DNA of 64,000 nucleotides from an uncultured Lentisphaeria bacterium (GTDB lineage Bacteria; Verrucomicrobiota; Lentisphaeria; Oligosphaerales; Oligosphaeraceae): the NCBI GenBank assembly GCA_934661755.1, contig CAKUJM010000001.1, positions 1-64,000 of the forward strand, given 5' to 3'. The notes under the pieces are model-generated. The model had not been told where the DNA came from, ran no database searches, and saw only the letters and a list, made by a program, of their open reading frames with translations. Shown here piece after piece: positions 46,886-54,845 of this stretch (the stretch's first letter is position 1; every line of letters begins with the position of its first letter). Made by a program: the position numbers and the translations under genes.

Positions 46886-46908
46886 TCCTGCCGGCCAGGC
46901 CAGTTTTT
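46871..46908 (+). terminator. Rho-independent terminator of the sugar operon
   Basis: AAACTGGC (46871-46878) pairs with GCCAGTTT (46899-46906) across a 20-nt loop, and the right arm runs into a T5 tract. The left arm lies in the last codons of the esterase gene. It separates the operon from the convergent glycyl radical enzyme gene. Confidence 0.65.
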
Positions 46909-46947
46909 CCCCCGGCAAATGGCACGGCGGCATCCCGTGCTTGCGGT

Positions 46948-49065
46948 TCATGCGTTAATCGTCCGGGAGATCACCTCGTCCTGGACCTTCTTGTCCAATG
47001 AAGTGAATTTCGCGCTGTATCCGGCCACGCGCACCATCAATCCGGAAAACAGCTCCGGATGCGACTGCGCCTCCAGCAGAATCGCGGCATCCGCCAAGGT
47101 GATCTGCAGCTGCGGACCGCCCTCGGCGAAGTAAGCCGCAATCAAGGCCGCCAGCCGATCCTCGCCGGCGTCCAGAATCCCCGGATCGAAGCGGACATTC
47201 ACCGTGGTCGAAGTCGGCAGCAGGACACAGGGCAGCGACGCCACCGAATTCAGCATCGCGGTCACTCCGGAACGGTCGCGACCCGGCGCTGGACCCAGAC
47301 TTCCGGCGAAGGCTTCGCCTGCCTTGCGGCCGTCCGGAGTCGCACCGGTCGCCGCACCGAAGACCGCGTGGGCGTTCTCATATCCGGCCAGCGTACCCAA
47401 GGTATAACAGCCGCCCCGGAACGGCGTATGACAGGCAAATTCCGCCACCACCCATTCCAGGATCTGCGCCGCAATCGCATCCGTCTCGGGACTCTGGTTG
47501 CCGAAATGGGGAAATTCCCGCAGGAAGCGCCGGCGCAACTCTTCGCCACCGGCCCAGTCGTCGCGCAGCAAATCGCGAAGCCCCTCCCAGGAAACCAGCC
47601 GGTCGGTGAAGACCGCGCGCTCCACCGCCGCCAGCGAGTCGCTCAATTCGGCCAGTCCAATGGCATCCCAATTGCAGAAATTATAAAGCGCGCCGCCAGC
47701 CGAGATATTGCGCGCCCGGCCGATGCAATCCTCGGTGACCAGCGATGCCCCGAACCACCATGGCTGCCGGGCCCGTTCCCGGTCCACTTCATACGATGCC
47801 CGGCAAATCGCCGCCACCACCTCGCGAAGCACGCCGCGCCAAAGCCTCATCACCTCGGCCATGGAGGATGGAGCGGCGCACTTGAACACCTCGCCCGACG
47901 GCAGCGGATCCAATCCGAAAAGGCAGCGCAGCGTCTTGGGCAGATTGAATTCCCCTTCGAGGGCCCCCATCTGGGATTTTCCTGGAATCATGATCTCGTT
48001 GCAGCCCGAGGGACAGTAGTCGCGCGCATCCGCCAGCGGAATGCCGATCCGGGTCAGTGCCTCCACCACCACTTCGTCGTTGCTGAAATCCGGGCTGCCG
48101 AAGTTCTTGCGCAGCAGCCGGACCGCCCGGCGCAGGAAATCCTCCGGCATGCCGGAATGCCAGCGCACCGCAATCTGGGGGCGGATGATCGCCAGCTCCT
48201 CCGCGACCTCCAGGCACAGCCAGGAGAGGTCGTTGACTGCGTCCCTGCCTTCCGGAGTCACGCCGCCCAGCGCCAGATGAACCAACCCACTGCGTTCGTG
48301 GTCCTTGCCGTGGAATTCGAAAAATTTGATCCACAGGGCCGCCAGCAGCTCCCTGGCCTCCTCCCGGGTCAGCGCCCCGCCGGCGATGTCCTGCCGATAA
48401 TAGGGTTCCAGCAACTGATCCAGCCGCCCCGGAGAATCCGGCACCAGCAGAAACACGAAATACAACAGCTGGCACGCCTGACGGAATCCCTTCGCCGGCC
48501 GAAGCGCAATCTCCCGGCAGTCAGCGGCCAGAATCTCCAGCTCCCGGCGACGCTGCGGGTCACTGCATTCCCGGGCCAAGGCCGCCGCGGCTTTGCCATA
48601 ACGGCCAATCAGCAATTGCTGGGATCCGACCAGCGATCGCAGCGCTGACAGGAACTCCAATTCCTCCGGCGTTGCGCTCCCGGACAACTCCGCCAGCCGC
48701 CGCTCAATTTGCTCCGCAATGCCGCCCCAGCCATTCTCCAGTACAGCGCGATAGCCCGGAGTCTGATGATTGCCGCACCAGATGATGAAGCCGTCCTTCT
48801 CCAGCCGCTGCGACTCCTCTGAAGGAATCCAGGCCGGCTCGGGAACAAACCCCTGCCACAGCTTTTCCGCCTCGGCTTGAGGCAGGGATGGCGCCCTCCC
48901 GACGATCAACTCGTCAGGAGCGATTTGGACATCTCCCTTTTCCGCCAGCATCCGGCAGGCTTCAGCCACGCGCCGGAAGTCCGGATAGGGCGGTATTGCG
49001 GCGCCATGCGGGATGGATTCCTCCAGCACCCGTCGTTTCAGCCGCTCGATTCTCTGACTTAGCAT
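46948..49065 (-). CDS. glycyl radical enzyme of the pyruvate formate-lyase superfamily
   Basis: A 705-residue enzyme. The C-terminal radical motif VRVAGYSAKF places the glycyl radical at G682. The active-site cysteine is C355 in CPSGCNEI, with E357 two residues on, as in the dehydratase/lyase branches (GCxE) rather than pyruvate formate-lyase itself (CC). The protein is slightly shorter than glycerol or choline lyases, so the substrate cannot be assigned. It needs a radical-SAM activase, which is not in this window. It is divergent from an AraC regulator with overlapping promoters, implying induction by a specific compound under anaerobic conditions. Confidence 0.88.
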   Translation of the reverse strand: MLSQRIERLKRRVLEESIPHGAAIPPYPDFRRVAEACRMLAEKGDVQIAPDELIVGRAPSLPQAEAEKLWQGFVPEPAWIPSEESQRLEKDGFIIWCGNHQTPGYRAVLENGWGGIAEQIERRLAELSGSATPEELEFLSALRSLVGSQQLLIGRYGKAAAALARECSDPQRRRELEILAADCREIALRPAKGFRQACQLLYFVFLLVPDSPGRLDQLLEPYYRQDIAGGALTREEARELLAALWIKFFEFHGKDHERSGLVHLALGGVTPEGRDAVNDLSWLCLEVAEELAIIRPQIAVRWHSGMPEDFLRRAVRLLRKNFGSPDFSNDEVVVEALTRIGIPLADARDYCPSGCNEIMIPGKSQMGALEGEFNLPKTLRCLFGLDPLPSGEVFKCAAPSSMAEVMRLWRGVLREVVAAICRASYEVDRERARQPWWFGASLVTEDCIGRARNISAGGALYNFCNWDAIGLAELSDSLAAVERAVFTDRLVSWEGLRDLLRDDWAGGEELRRRFLREFPHFGNQSPETDAIAAQILEWVVAEFACHTPFRGGCYTLGTLAGYENAHAVFGAATGATPDGRKAGEAFAGSLGPAPGRDRSGVTAMLNSVASLPCVLLPTSTTVNVRFDPGILDAGEDRLAALIAAYFAEGGPQLQITLADAAILLEAQSHPELFSGLMVRVAGYSAKFTSLDKKVQDEVISRTINA

Positions 49066-49140
49066 TCCAACCCCCGAATTGATGTCTTTTTTCCGAATTC
49101 ATGGCGCCTCAAGCATGCGGGGCGTCACGAACTTTCTGCT

Positions 49141-49168
49141 ATTATATTGCATTTCTGTTTTTTCACAA
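49141..49168 (-). promoter_or_regulatory. promoter for the glycyl radical enzyme
   Basis: On the minus strand TTGTGA (49168-49163), a 16-bp spacer and a consensus TATAAT (49146-49141). It overlaps the opposing AraC promoter almost completely. Confidence 0.72.
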
Positions 49169-49174
49169 TATAGT
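49147..49174 (+). promoter_or_regulatory. promoter for the AraC-family regulator
   Basis: TTGCAT (49147-49152), a 16-bp spacer and TATAGT (49169-49174), 26 nt before the start codon at 49201. It shares nearly all its bases with the opposing promoter, so the two would compete for RNA polymerase. Confidence 0.65.
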
Positions 49175-49200
49175 ATGATATTCAAATAATCATCAAAGAT

Positions 49201-50064
49201 ATGGCAATTCCTATCATGAGCCATTTTCAATGCTACTACGCACCGAAGCGTGAGAGAATCGACGCCGAGCTGGCCATTCACAGCCTGGGCATTCGGGAAA
49301 CCATGCCGCCGGGGGCAATTTGCCACGGCGGAAGCGGCTTTCCTTATCTGGCGATGTTCTTCCACGACCCCGCGCAGTTGAATCCGGGCCAGGCGGATCA
49401 GCTTCCCGCCACCCGGCGTTTCATCCTCTGGGCGCCGGGGGCGCAGCATCATTACGGCAGAATGGACGGCCCATGGTGTCACTCCTGGCTGTTTTTCTCC
49501 GGCAACGCGGCAGACCGGCTGCTCAACCGCCACCACATCCCGCTGAACCGGCTGCTTGACTGCGACAGCGAGGCGCTTTTTGAAAAATATCTTTCGCTGC
49601 TATATGCCGAATCAATCGTGCGCTCGGACCCGTATGTCCAACAGGGATTGCTCGATCTGTTTTTCTATGAACTCCAACGGGTGCTGCATTCATCGGAAAA
49701 ACGCATTCCGGCAGCCATGCAACGGACGGAGGAGTATATGTGGGAACACCTGTCCCAGCCCGTCACCTTGAAGGAGCTGGCCGGCAACGTCTCCCTTTCC
49801 GTACCGCGCTTCGCGGCCCTGTTCAGGCTCTGCTACGGCGATTCGCCGATGCACTCGCTGCTGGTCAAGCGGATGACGCTGGCCGCCGAACTTCTGAAGT
49901 ACCGGCAAAGCAGCTGCAAGGAAATCGCGGCGCGGGTCGGCTACCCCGACCAGCTGCAATTCTCCCGCCGCTTCCGGCAATTCCACGGTGTCTCCCCGAC
50001 CCAATACCGCGAAGCCATCCCGTCCGGCCAAATGACTGCGGACCTGGATCCAGGAAGCCGGTGA
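49201..50064 (+). CDS. AraC-family transcriptional regulator
   Basis: A 287-residue regulator. A cupin-like effector domain (about 1-170, GAQHHYGRMDGPWCHSWLFF) is followed by two helix-turn-helix motifs (about 185-285: VTLKELAGNVSLSVPRFAAL; CKEIAARVGYPDQLQFSRRF), ending in the AraC hallmark HGVSPTQYR. It starts next to the glycyl radical enzyme on the opposite strand and most likely activates it in response to its substrate. An in-frame ATG at 49216 is an alternative start. A partial copy of the dispersed repeat lies just after its stop. Confidence 0.92.
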   Translation: MAIPIMSHFQCYYAPKRERIDAELAIHSLGIRETMPPGAICHGGSGFPYLAMFFHDPAQLNPGQADQLPATRRFILWAPGAQHHYGRMDGPWCHSWLFFSGNAADRLLNRHHIPLNRLLDCDSEALFEKYLSLLYAESIVRSDPYVQQGLLDLFFYELQRVLHSSEKRIPAAMQRTEEYMWEHLSQPVTLKELAGNVSLSVPRFAALFRLCYGDSPMHSLLVKRMTLAAELLKYRQSSCKEIAARVGYPDQLQFSRRFRQFHGVSPTQYREAIPSGQMTADLDPGSR

Positions 50065-50080
50065 TTTCGCGTCCGAATGG

Positions 50081-50110
50081 TGAATCTTGAGGGAGCATGC
50101 CGGGAGTGGA
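50081..50110. repeat. dispersed intergenic repeat, partial copy 3
   Basis: About 30 bp (TGAATCTTGAGGGAGCATGC and the following GGGAGTG) resembling the 5' part of the copies at 33551 and 56487. It lies in the convergent gap after the AraC gene. The similarity ends before the hairpin's right arm is complete. Confidence 0.45.
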
Positions 50111-50138
50111 GATTCCGACGCCATGACGGCATTTCTTC

Positions 50139-50375
50139 TCACATTGCCGCCCCGCTGGACATTGATACCACGCCTATAAGCATCAGGATGATGCCCAGAA
50201 TGATGAGGCCCACGGACCTCTTGCATTTGTCAAAGTGGCATACGGCGAAAATCAGATGGCCGATTTGCGTGAAAAAGCCCAGAAGCCCCCATGCGACGTG
50301 CTCCTTGAACTCATCAATCAGAAGCCCGATCGAGCCAATCAGATAAACGACAACGCCAATGATCAACAAAGACAT
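50139..50375 (-). CDS. small membrane protein, unknown
   Basis: A 78-residue protein with two predicted membrane helices (about 1-19 and 53-74) joined by an amphipathic stretch with GLLGFFTQIGHLIFAV that may be a third. I do not recognise a family. An AGGAGG lies 6 nt before the ATG, which supports translation. The gene is convergent with the AraC gene and flanked upstream by the gene-poor stretch. Confidence 0.72.
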   Translation of the reverse strand: MSLLIIGVVVYLIGSIGLLIDEFKEHVAWGLLGFFTQIGHLIFAVCHFDKCKRSVGLIILGIILMLIGVVSMSSGAAM

Positions 50376-51119
50376 ATACGCCTCCTAATTTGCTGCATAC
50401 CAACAAGAAAACTGCTGATTGCGAACCAAATTCCAGCCTGGTGCGGGCTTTGCCTGGTGAACTGACCGCCTCACTGCCCTTCCGATCCGCCTCATGCCGT
50501 ACCCGCCTATGCATGATGGCATGGCGCCCCGCCGGCGAGGAAATCCCCGCGGCCAGCCAGACCGCACAGGAGGATATGGCGAATGGCGGCTGGCAGGCCG
50601 TGGCGGCCATTTCCGGTCTAAAAAACGCTTGCTTTTCTGTTTTTTTTAGCTTCTTTCCGTGTCTGCGTCTTTACATTACTTACAGTTTGGCGTTTTTCAA
50701 GTGGTAATGCTTGCCATTGTGCGAAATCCTGCGAGATATCCAACTTCTTTGAGGGACTTCCCCGCAAGCATCTGGACTGGATGACAACGCCAAGCCCACC
50801 CCCAAACACTTCCTTCCAGCATCCCCCATTGGCATCTGCAAGGCGCTCGGCAAGCCCCAGTTCACCGTCGCATAAGGCGCAATGCTGGCGAGGCTCGTCA
50901 CCGCGTCGGAGGCGAGCCTCGCCAGCACCAGGCTCTTGCCCGCGCCTGCCGGACGACCATGCAGGGGTTGGTGTCCTTCGCGCGGAGATGCCCGTAACCA
51001 CATCTACGGCTTCCAGCGGGCATGGCCTCAAGATGAATTTTTACACATTTAATTGCTTTACACTTGAAATTAAATTATTTGTGGTAAATCATGGACAGTT
51101 GCAGCCAAGGAGGTCACCC
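50376..51119. other. gene-poor stretch with a large inverted repeat
   Basis: About 744 bp without a convincing gene. Open frames on both strands are short, low complexity and lack ribosome-binding sites. It contains T-rich and AT-rich patches (50630-50710, 51030-51090) unlike the surrounding genome. It also holds a 15-bp perfect inverted repeat at 50883-50927. A minus-strand frame around 50940-51000 has a faint AGAGKSLVLARL resemblance to ATP-binding loops and may be a decayed gene, but this is weak. Confidence 0.6.
50883..50927. repeat. 15-bp perfect inverted repeat
   Basis: TGCTGGCGAGGCTCG (50883-50897) and its exact reverse complement CGAGCCTCGCCAGCA (50913-50927), with a 15-nt spacer. 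It is not followed by a T-tract. No gene boundary is near. Confidence 0.95.
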
Positions 51120-51401
51120 ATGCCGGCACCTGCCCAGAACAAGAACCTCACCACCAGACTTGACGCCAAGGCCAAGGACGAGGCGGAACGCCTCTTCGCC
51201 AAACCTCGGCATGACGCTTTCCGCACAATGAACATCTTCCTTCACCGGGCGCTCATCGCAGGCGGTCTGCCATTCGAGGTCAGGCAGGAGCCTCCGAACG
51301 CCCCACTTGCCGCAATTGAGGATGCCGTCCGCCTCGCCAATAATCCGAACGACAAGCGATTCGCGACCGTCGATGAGCTGATGGAGGATTTAAGGAAATG
51401 A
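51120..51401 (+). CDS. DinJ/RelB-family antitoxin
   Basis: A 93-residue protein with the family pattern: TTRLDAKAKDEAERLF (ribbon-helix-helix DNA-binding strand and helix) and MNIFLHRALIAGGLPFEV. The C-terminal half (ATVDELMEDL) would wrap the toxin. A perfect AAGGAGG precedes the ATG. Antitoxins of this type neutralise a YafQ/RelE ribonuclease and repress their own operon. The expected toxin gene is not visible: an ATG overlapping the stop (51398) opens a frame of only 10 codons. It sits just beside the restriction system. Confidence 0.85.
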   Translation: MPAPAQNKNLTTRLDAKAKDEAERLFAKPRHDAFRTMNIFLHRALIAGGLPFEVRQEPPNAPLAAIEDAVRLANNPNDKRFATVDELMEDLRK

Positions 51402-51430
51402 GCCACGAAGATGACAGGAAGCTCGAATAG
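51398..51430 (+). pseudogene. possible remnant of the toxin start
   Basis: An ATG overlapping the antitoxin stop (ATGA) with an upstream AAGGA reads MSHEDDRKLE and then meets a TAG stop. The arrangement is that of a toxin gene in a RelBE-type operon, but the frame beyond the stop has no clear toxin similarity. Confidence 0.3.
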
Positions 51431-51701
51431 GTTCTTAGCATACTGGTCGACGGGGGACAACTTCCGCGACGCGCAGAATCGCGCAGAAACGCGGCTCGCC
51501 GCACAGGGAACTCAGGCCCTGCCGGACAACAGCCCATGCGAGGAGAGAACGCGCAAAAAACAGGATCTTCAACAAAAATAATGGGTAGCGCCAGCGACAA
51601 TGAAAAAGAAGCGCTACAGTAATGCGCAATTCCCCCCCCCCCACACAGATAGCACCCACCCTCTGAAACACGATATGGGGAGGAAGCACTTCAAGAATAT
51701 A
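51402..51701. other. non-coding gap between antitoxin and restriction system
   Basis: Apart from the short frame at its left end I see no gene. It contains a run of 11 cytosines (51632-51642) and borders the lower-GC restriction island. No direct or inverted insertion-sequence ends were recognised. Confidence 0.6.
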
Positions 51702-52535
51702 TCATGATTGCGTAGTAATATTCAAACGCATGGCCGACAATGCCACAAACTCAGCCTCCTTTTCAATTCCTATAAAGCACCTTCCTAATTCAAGTGCCGC
51801 CACACCTGTAGTTGAGCTACCTGCAAACGGATCGATAACAACATCTCCTGGCTTTGAAGCGGCAAGGATTATCCGTTGAAGCAAAGCCAATGGTTTTTGT
51901 GCAGGATGATGCCCGAATTTCTTTTCTTTCCGGGATGGAGCAGGTATGCGCCAGACAGTCTTCATTTGCTTGCCGTCGTTCATTTCCTTCATCGTGGTGT
52001 AATTGAAGCAATGCTTGACCCTTTTATCCTTCTTTGCCCAGATGAGGATTTCCGTGGAGTGTGTGAAATATCTACATGACAGATTCGGTGGCGGGTTGGG
52101 CTTCTCCCAGGTCACGACATTGATGATTGAGCAGCCGAGTTCCTGCAGTATATAGCCTATTATGAAGACAGAATGTTGAGTCGCGCTTATCCAGATTGTT
52201 CCGCTGGCGGAAAGCAAGTTCAGGCATCTGCGGATCCACGAACGATGAAAAGTACAGACGTCCAGGAAGGAAACACTCTTGTCCCAAGCACCTTTGTCAA
52301 CCGAAACCATTCTACCAGCGGAGCACGTTATTCCCCCATTTGAAAGAAAGTACGGAGGGTCCGAAAAAATAAGGGAAACTCTCACGCCATGTTCTATGAG
52401 TTTGTCCATCTGCTCAAAAGAATCACCATGTAGCAAGATTGCATCAGGTGTTGAGAGCGAAACAACATTCTCAGAGACAAGTGATTTGACAGTATTTATG
52501 GTCAAATTTTGCATAGCGTTCAAATAAAAACCCAT
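51702..52535 (-). CDS. dpnA: DpnA-type adenine-specific DNA methyltransferase
   Basis: A 277-residue N6-adenine methyltransferase of the beta class. Catalytic motif IV SDPPYFLSNGGI (DPPY at 59-62) precedes the SAM-binding motif FAGSSTTGVAALELGRCFIG near 240-260. The stretch with GRMVSVDKGAWDK matches M2.DpnII (DpnA), which methylates GATC, including in single-stranded DNA. It is the third gene of a leftward operon and overlaps the endonuclease gene by 16 bp. An internal ATG at 52514 is an alternative start. Base composition is lower in GC than the surrounding genome. Confidence 0.9.
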   Translation of the reverse strand: MGFYLNAMQNLTINTVKSLVSENVVSLSTPDAILLHGDSFEQMDKLIEHGVRVSLIFSDPPYFLSNGGITCSAGRMVSVDKGAWDKSVSFLDVCTFHRSWIRRCLNLLSASGTIWISATQHSVFIIGYILQELGCSIINVVTWEKPNPPPNLSCRYFTHSTEILIWAKKDKRVKHCFNYTTMKEMNDGKQMKTVWRIPAPSRKEKKFGHHPAQKPLALLQRIILAASKPGDVVIDPFAGSSTTGVAALELGRCFIGIEKEAEFVALSAMRLNITTQS

Positions 52536-53380
52536 TGCATGATCCCACCTTCCATATCGCGGATGTTGTAGATGTGGTCCATCGCGTCAAATGTCTCTTT
52601 TAGATTGCCCCTGGCACTTCTCCATCCAATACCGTCTGTGAACCACACAAACGCTACGTTCGGAATGGTTGCAGTCTCCATAGCAAGCGCCTTGTAGCTA
52701 CGTGCAGTTTCATTGAGTTTAGAACCACCGCTTGCGTAAAAATTTGCTTCAATCAAATAGGTTGTGTTATCGGTTTTAACAACAAAATCAAAGCGCTTCT
52801 CTGTGCTTCCTTGGTTGGAAACAGCAGAAAGGTCAAGATTCCATTTTTGCTCAATCTCGTGGATATACATCTCGGAGAAATATGATGTATCCTTCTTAAA
52901 GCCAGCCGACTGAATATACCGTTCAACGAGGTTTTCCATTAGATGGCCACCTCGATTCTTGCGTCCGTTTGAGTCAAGCCCCGTCTCGACACCTGTCGCG
53001 TAGTCGACAAGATTGACGATTATGTGGTTCTGCAGCAAGTCAAAAAGACCGGTTTTTCTCATAAAAACCTTATACTCTTCAAGCGTATAGTTCATGGAGT
53101 CAAAACGAAAAATAAAAGCACCATCTTCATCAGTGGCAGATATTTCATCTGCTCTGACGGCAAGTAGAAGCGGGATGCAAGATAATACCTCTGGGTAAGC
53201 AGTTACGATCTGTTCAAAATCTCTCTCGATGTCATGGCTACCGACGAGCGAATTGAGGATGTTAAGTTTTACCTTGATTGCCCCGACATTGGCATGCACC
53301 TTGGCAAAATCAATGTAGTAGCCGTAGTCGGCAATACTGGTGCGGAAGGTTGCCAGCCATTCGTCAAAATTTCTGTTCAT
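52520..53380 (-). CDS. dpnB: DpnII-type restriction endonuclease (GATC)
   Basis: A 286-residue endonuclease of the DpnII/MboI type. The C-terminal half has FDFVVK with D198, YLIEANF with E211, a SGGSKLNETARSYKAL stretch with K221, and FVWFTDGIGWRSARGNL ending in a MDHIYNIRDMEGG block; these match the family closely. It would cleave unmethylated GATC. It overlaps the Dam-type methyltransferase gene by 4 bp (ATGA) and the dpnA gene by 16 bp, the tight order methylase-nuclease-methylase. The gene is AT-rich relative to its neighbours. Confidence 0.92.
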   Translation of the reverse strand: MNRNFDEWLATFRTSIADYGYYIDFAKVHANVGAIKVKLNILNSLVGSHDIERDFEQIVTAYPEVLSCIPLLLAVRADEISATDEDGAFIFRFDSMNYTLEEYKVFMRKTGLFDLLQNHIIVNLVDYATGVETGLDSNGRKNRGGHLMENLVERYIQSAGFKKDTSYFSEMYIHEIEQKWNLDLSAVSNQGSTEKRFDFVVKTDNTTYLIEANFYASGGSKLNETARSYKALAMETATIPNVAFVWFTDGIGWRSARGNLKETFDAMDHIYNIRDMEGGIMQWVFI

Positions 53381-54450
53381 TGGAGCTTTGGTGTGTGAAT
53401 GAGGAGTTCGCTAATTTCACCTCGACCGCTTCCATTGCTGTTTATCATACGCGTAGCACGAACACGCTCAATTGTCAATGGTGCATAGAGGTCATCAAAG
53501 AAGTTGTCGTTTGGGTTCACGTTTCTGGGATCGGAGTTGCTGACCAGAACACGCGCCCCCATCTCGGCAAGTTTGTGGACATACGTAGCCAGTTGCCTCT
53601 GGTCGTCATCATTGAAGCAATCCTCCGTATAGGAGGTAAAACTGGCTGTCTGCGTCAAAGGCCGGTACGGAGGATCGAAATAGGCAAAGGTATTTGAATC
53701 AATAAATTCCTGTGATGCCCGGTAATCTCCGCAGACTATCTCAATGTTCGCAATGGCAGCAGAGACTAGTCGCAGATTGTCGGCATCGCAGATAGGAGGA
53801 GTCTTGTAGGAGCCCATAGGTACGTTGTTCTCGCCTTTGCTGTTTACCCTATATAGCCCATTGAAGCAGGTTTTATTGAGAAATATGAACAATGCGGCAA
53901 GTTCCAAGTCCAATTGCTTTTTCTGCTTAAGCTCGTTGAAACGCTTTCGCTTATTGTAGTAGTAGGCCCTTCTGGCTTCCGTGTCAAGCGGCATAAAGGA
54001 ATTGCTGTAATTCTCGAGTAGTGAAATCACATCCTCAACGCGCAACTGAACGTTCCTGTACATATTCACCAGCTCTGCATTTACGTCGCTGATAAACACT
54101 TGATCGAGTCCGTGGATAGTCCCAAGGATGTCAAGAAGAACCGCGCCGCCGCCGACAAATGGTTCGGCATACTTCCTAATGCTCGTTCCCAACCCATCCG
54201 GGTATCTCTTGCGTATTTCTCCAAGGAGCTGGCCCTTTCCACCTGCCCACTTAATGATCGGCTTGACCTTGCTGTCAGAAGTTTTTCTCGCGCTCCTGGC
54301 ATCTTCCGGCTTGCCGGTATCAACTGGCAGTACCCACATATTGCCAACCATCTGCGCTCCTGGTATCCTTTGTTCAGCACATAGCACCGCTACGCGTCGC
54401 TGAGAAATGCGCCAGCGTTTACTTGCTTCTTTGGCGGACATGATTTCCAT
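53377..54450 (-). CDS. dpnM: Dam/DpnM-type adenine methyltransferase with N-terminal DNA-binding domain
   Basis: A 357-residue protein. Residues 1-45 form an excisionase/MerR-like helix-turn-helix (MSAKEASKRWRISQRRVAVL). After a short linker comes a D12-class methyltransferase: KPIIKWAGGKGQLL (63-76), AEPFVGGGAVLLD (95-107) for SAM, and DPPY (259-262) as the catalytic motif. It would protect GATC sites. Typical DpnM or Dam proteins (about 270-285 residues) lack the N-terminal domain, which probably binds an inverted repeat in its own promoter. First gene of the operon. GGAG lies 10 nt before the ATG. Lower GC suggests acquisition by transfer. Confidence 0.9.
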   Translation of the reverse strand: MEIMSAKEASKRWRISQRRVAVLCAEQRIPGAQMVGNMWVLPVDTGKPEDARSARKTSDSKVKPIIKWAGGKGQLLGEIRKRYPDGLGTSIRKYAEPFVGGGAVLLDILGTIHGLDQVFISDVNAELVNMYRNVQLRVEDVISLLENYSNSFMPLDTEARRAYYYNKRKRFNELKQKKQLDLELAALFIFLNKTCFNGLYRVNSKGENNVPMGSYKTPPICDADNLRLVSAAIANIEIVCGDYRASQEFIDSNTFAYFDPPYRPLTQTASFTSYTEDCFNDDDQRQLATYVHKLAEMGARVLVSNSDPRNVNPNDNFFDDLYAPLTIERVRATRMINSNGSGRGEISELLIHTPKLQ

Positions 54451-54845
54451 TTTCAGTTATCTCCGTTGTTGCTCGTAATAATTTATTCGCGGCTGCGAAT
54501 AAATCAAGTTCAAACGATTGTTGTTATGCGTATTTCCAGTAACGAAGAATGAAAAATAGGGGCTCTTCGACGGGTTTTGGGGGTGCCTTCAAGCACGACA
54601 GCGAGAATCCACTGCGCCCATGCAGCCTCCCAATCCCATGCGTGACGACCGGTTTTATGCTCGCAATTAGGTGCGATGACGGTTTTCATGCGATGACACC
54701 TGCGGCTACCAGACATTCCTGCACGCCAAGCCTGATTTCGCGTGACAAAACAACCTCTATACGCGTGCTCCAGAAATGGCAATGGCAGGCTGAATGGACA
54801 TTTGCAAAAGCACCAGCTTCACGGTTGCAGGCTTATATTATCCCC
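54451..54845. other. intergenic region between restriction operon and secretion genes
   Basis: About 395 bp. The left end holds the restriction-operon promoter and inverted repeat (54481-54504). Beyond that I see no gene: frames at 54510-54840 on both strands are compositionally unlike proteins. The right end has a TATATT element just before the next start codon. Confidence 0.6.
54476..54504 (-). promoter_or_regulatory. promoter with inverted repeat upstream of the restriction operon
   Basis: A 10-bp perfect inverted repeat ATTTATTCGC-GGCT-GCGAATAAAT (54481-54504). On the minus strand TTGATT overlaps one arm, and TAAATT follows after 16 bp in the other arm, about 30 bp before the methyltransferase ATG. 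A protein bound here would block the promoter; the HTH of the methyltransferase is the obvious candidate. Confidence 0.65.

Noticed and set aside
47059..48648. Long plus-strand frame opposite the glycyl radical enzyme
   Set aside because: Shadow frame; the minus strand has the radical glycine and active-site cysteine motifs.
50883..50927. Inverted repeat as a transcription terminator
   Set aside because: No T-tract on either side and no gene ends near it.
50680..51003. Minus-strand frame with an AGAGKSLVLARL segment as an ATPase gene
   Set aside because: No further ATPase motifs, no start signal, and odd composition; at most a decayed fragment.
51402..54845. Insertion sequence or prophage carrying the restriction system
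   Set aside because: No transposase, integrase, terminal inverted repeats or target duplications were recognised.
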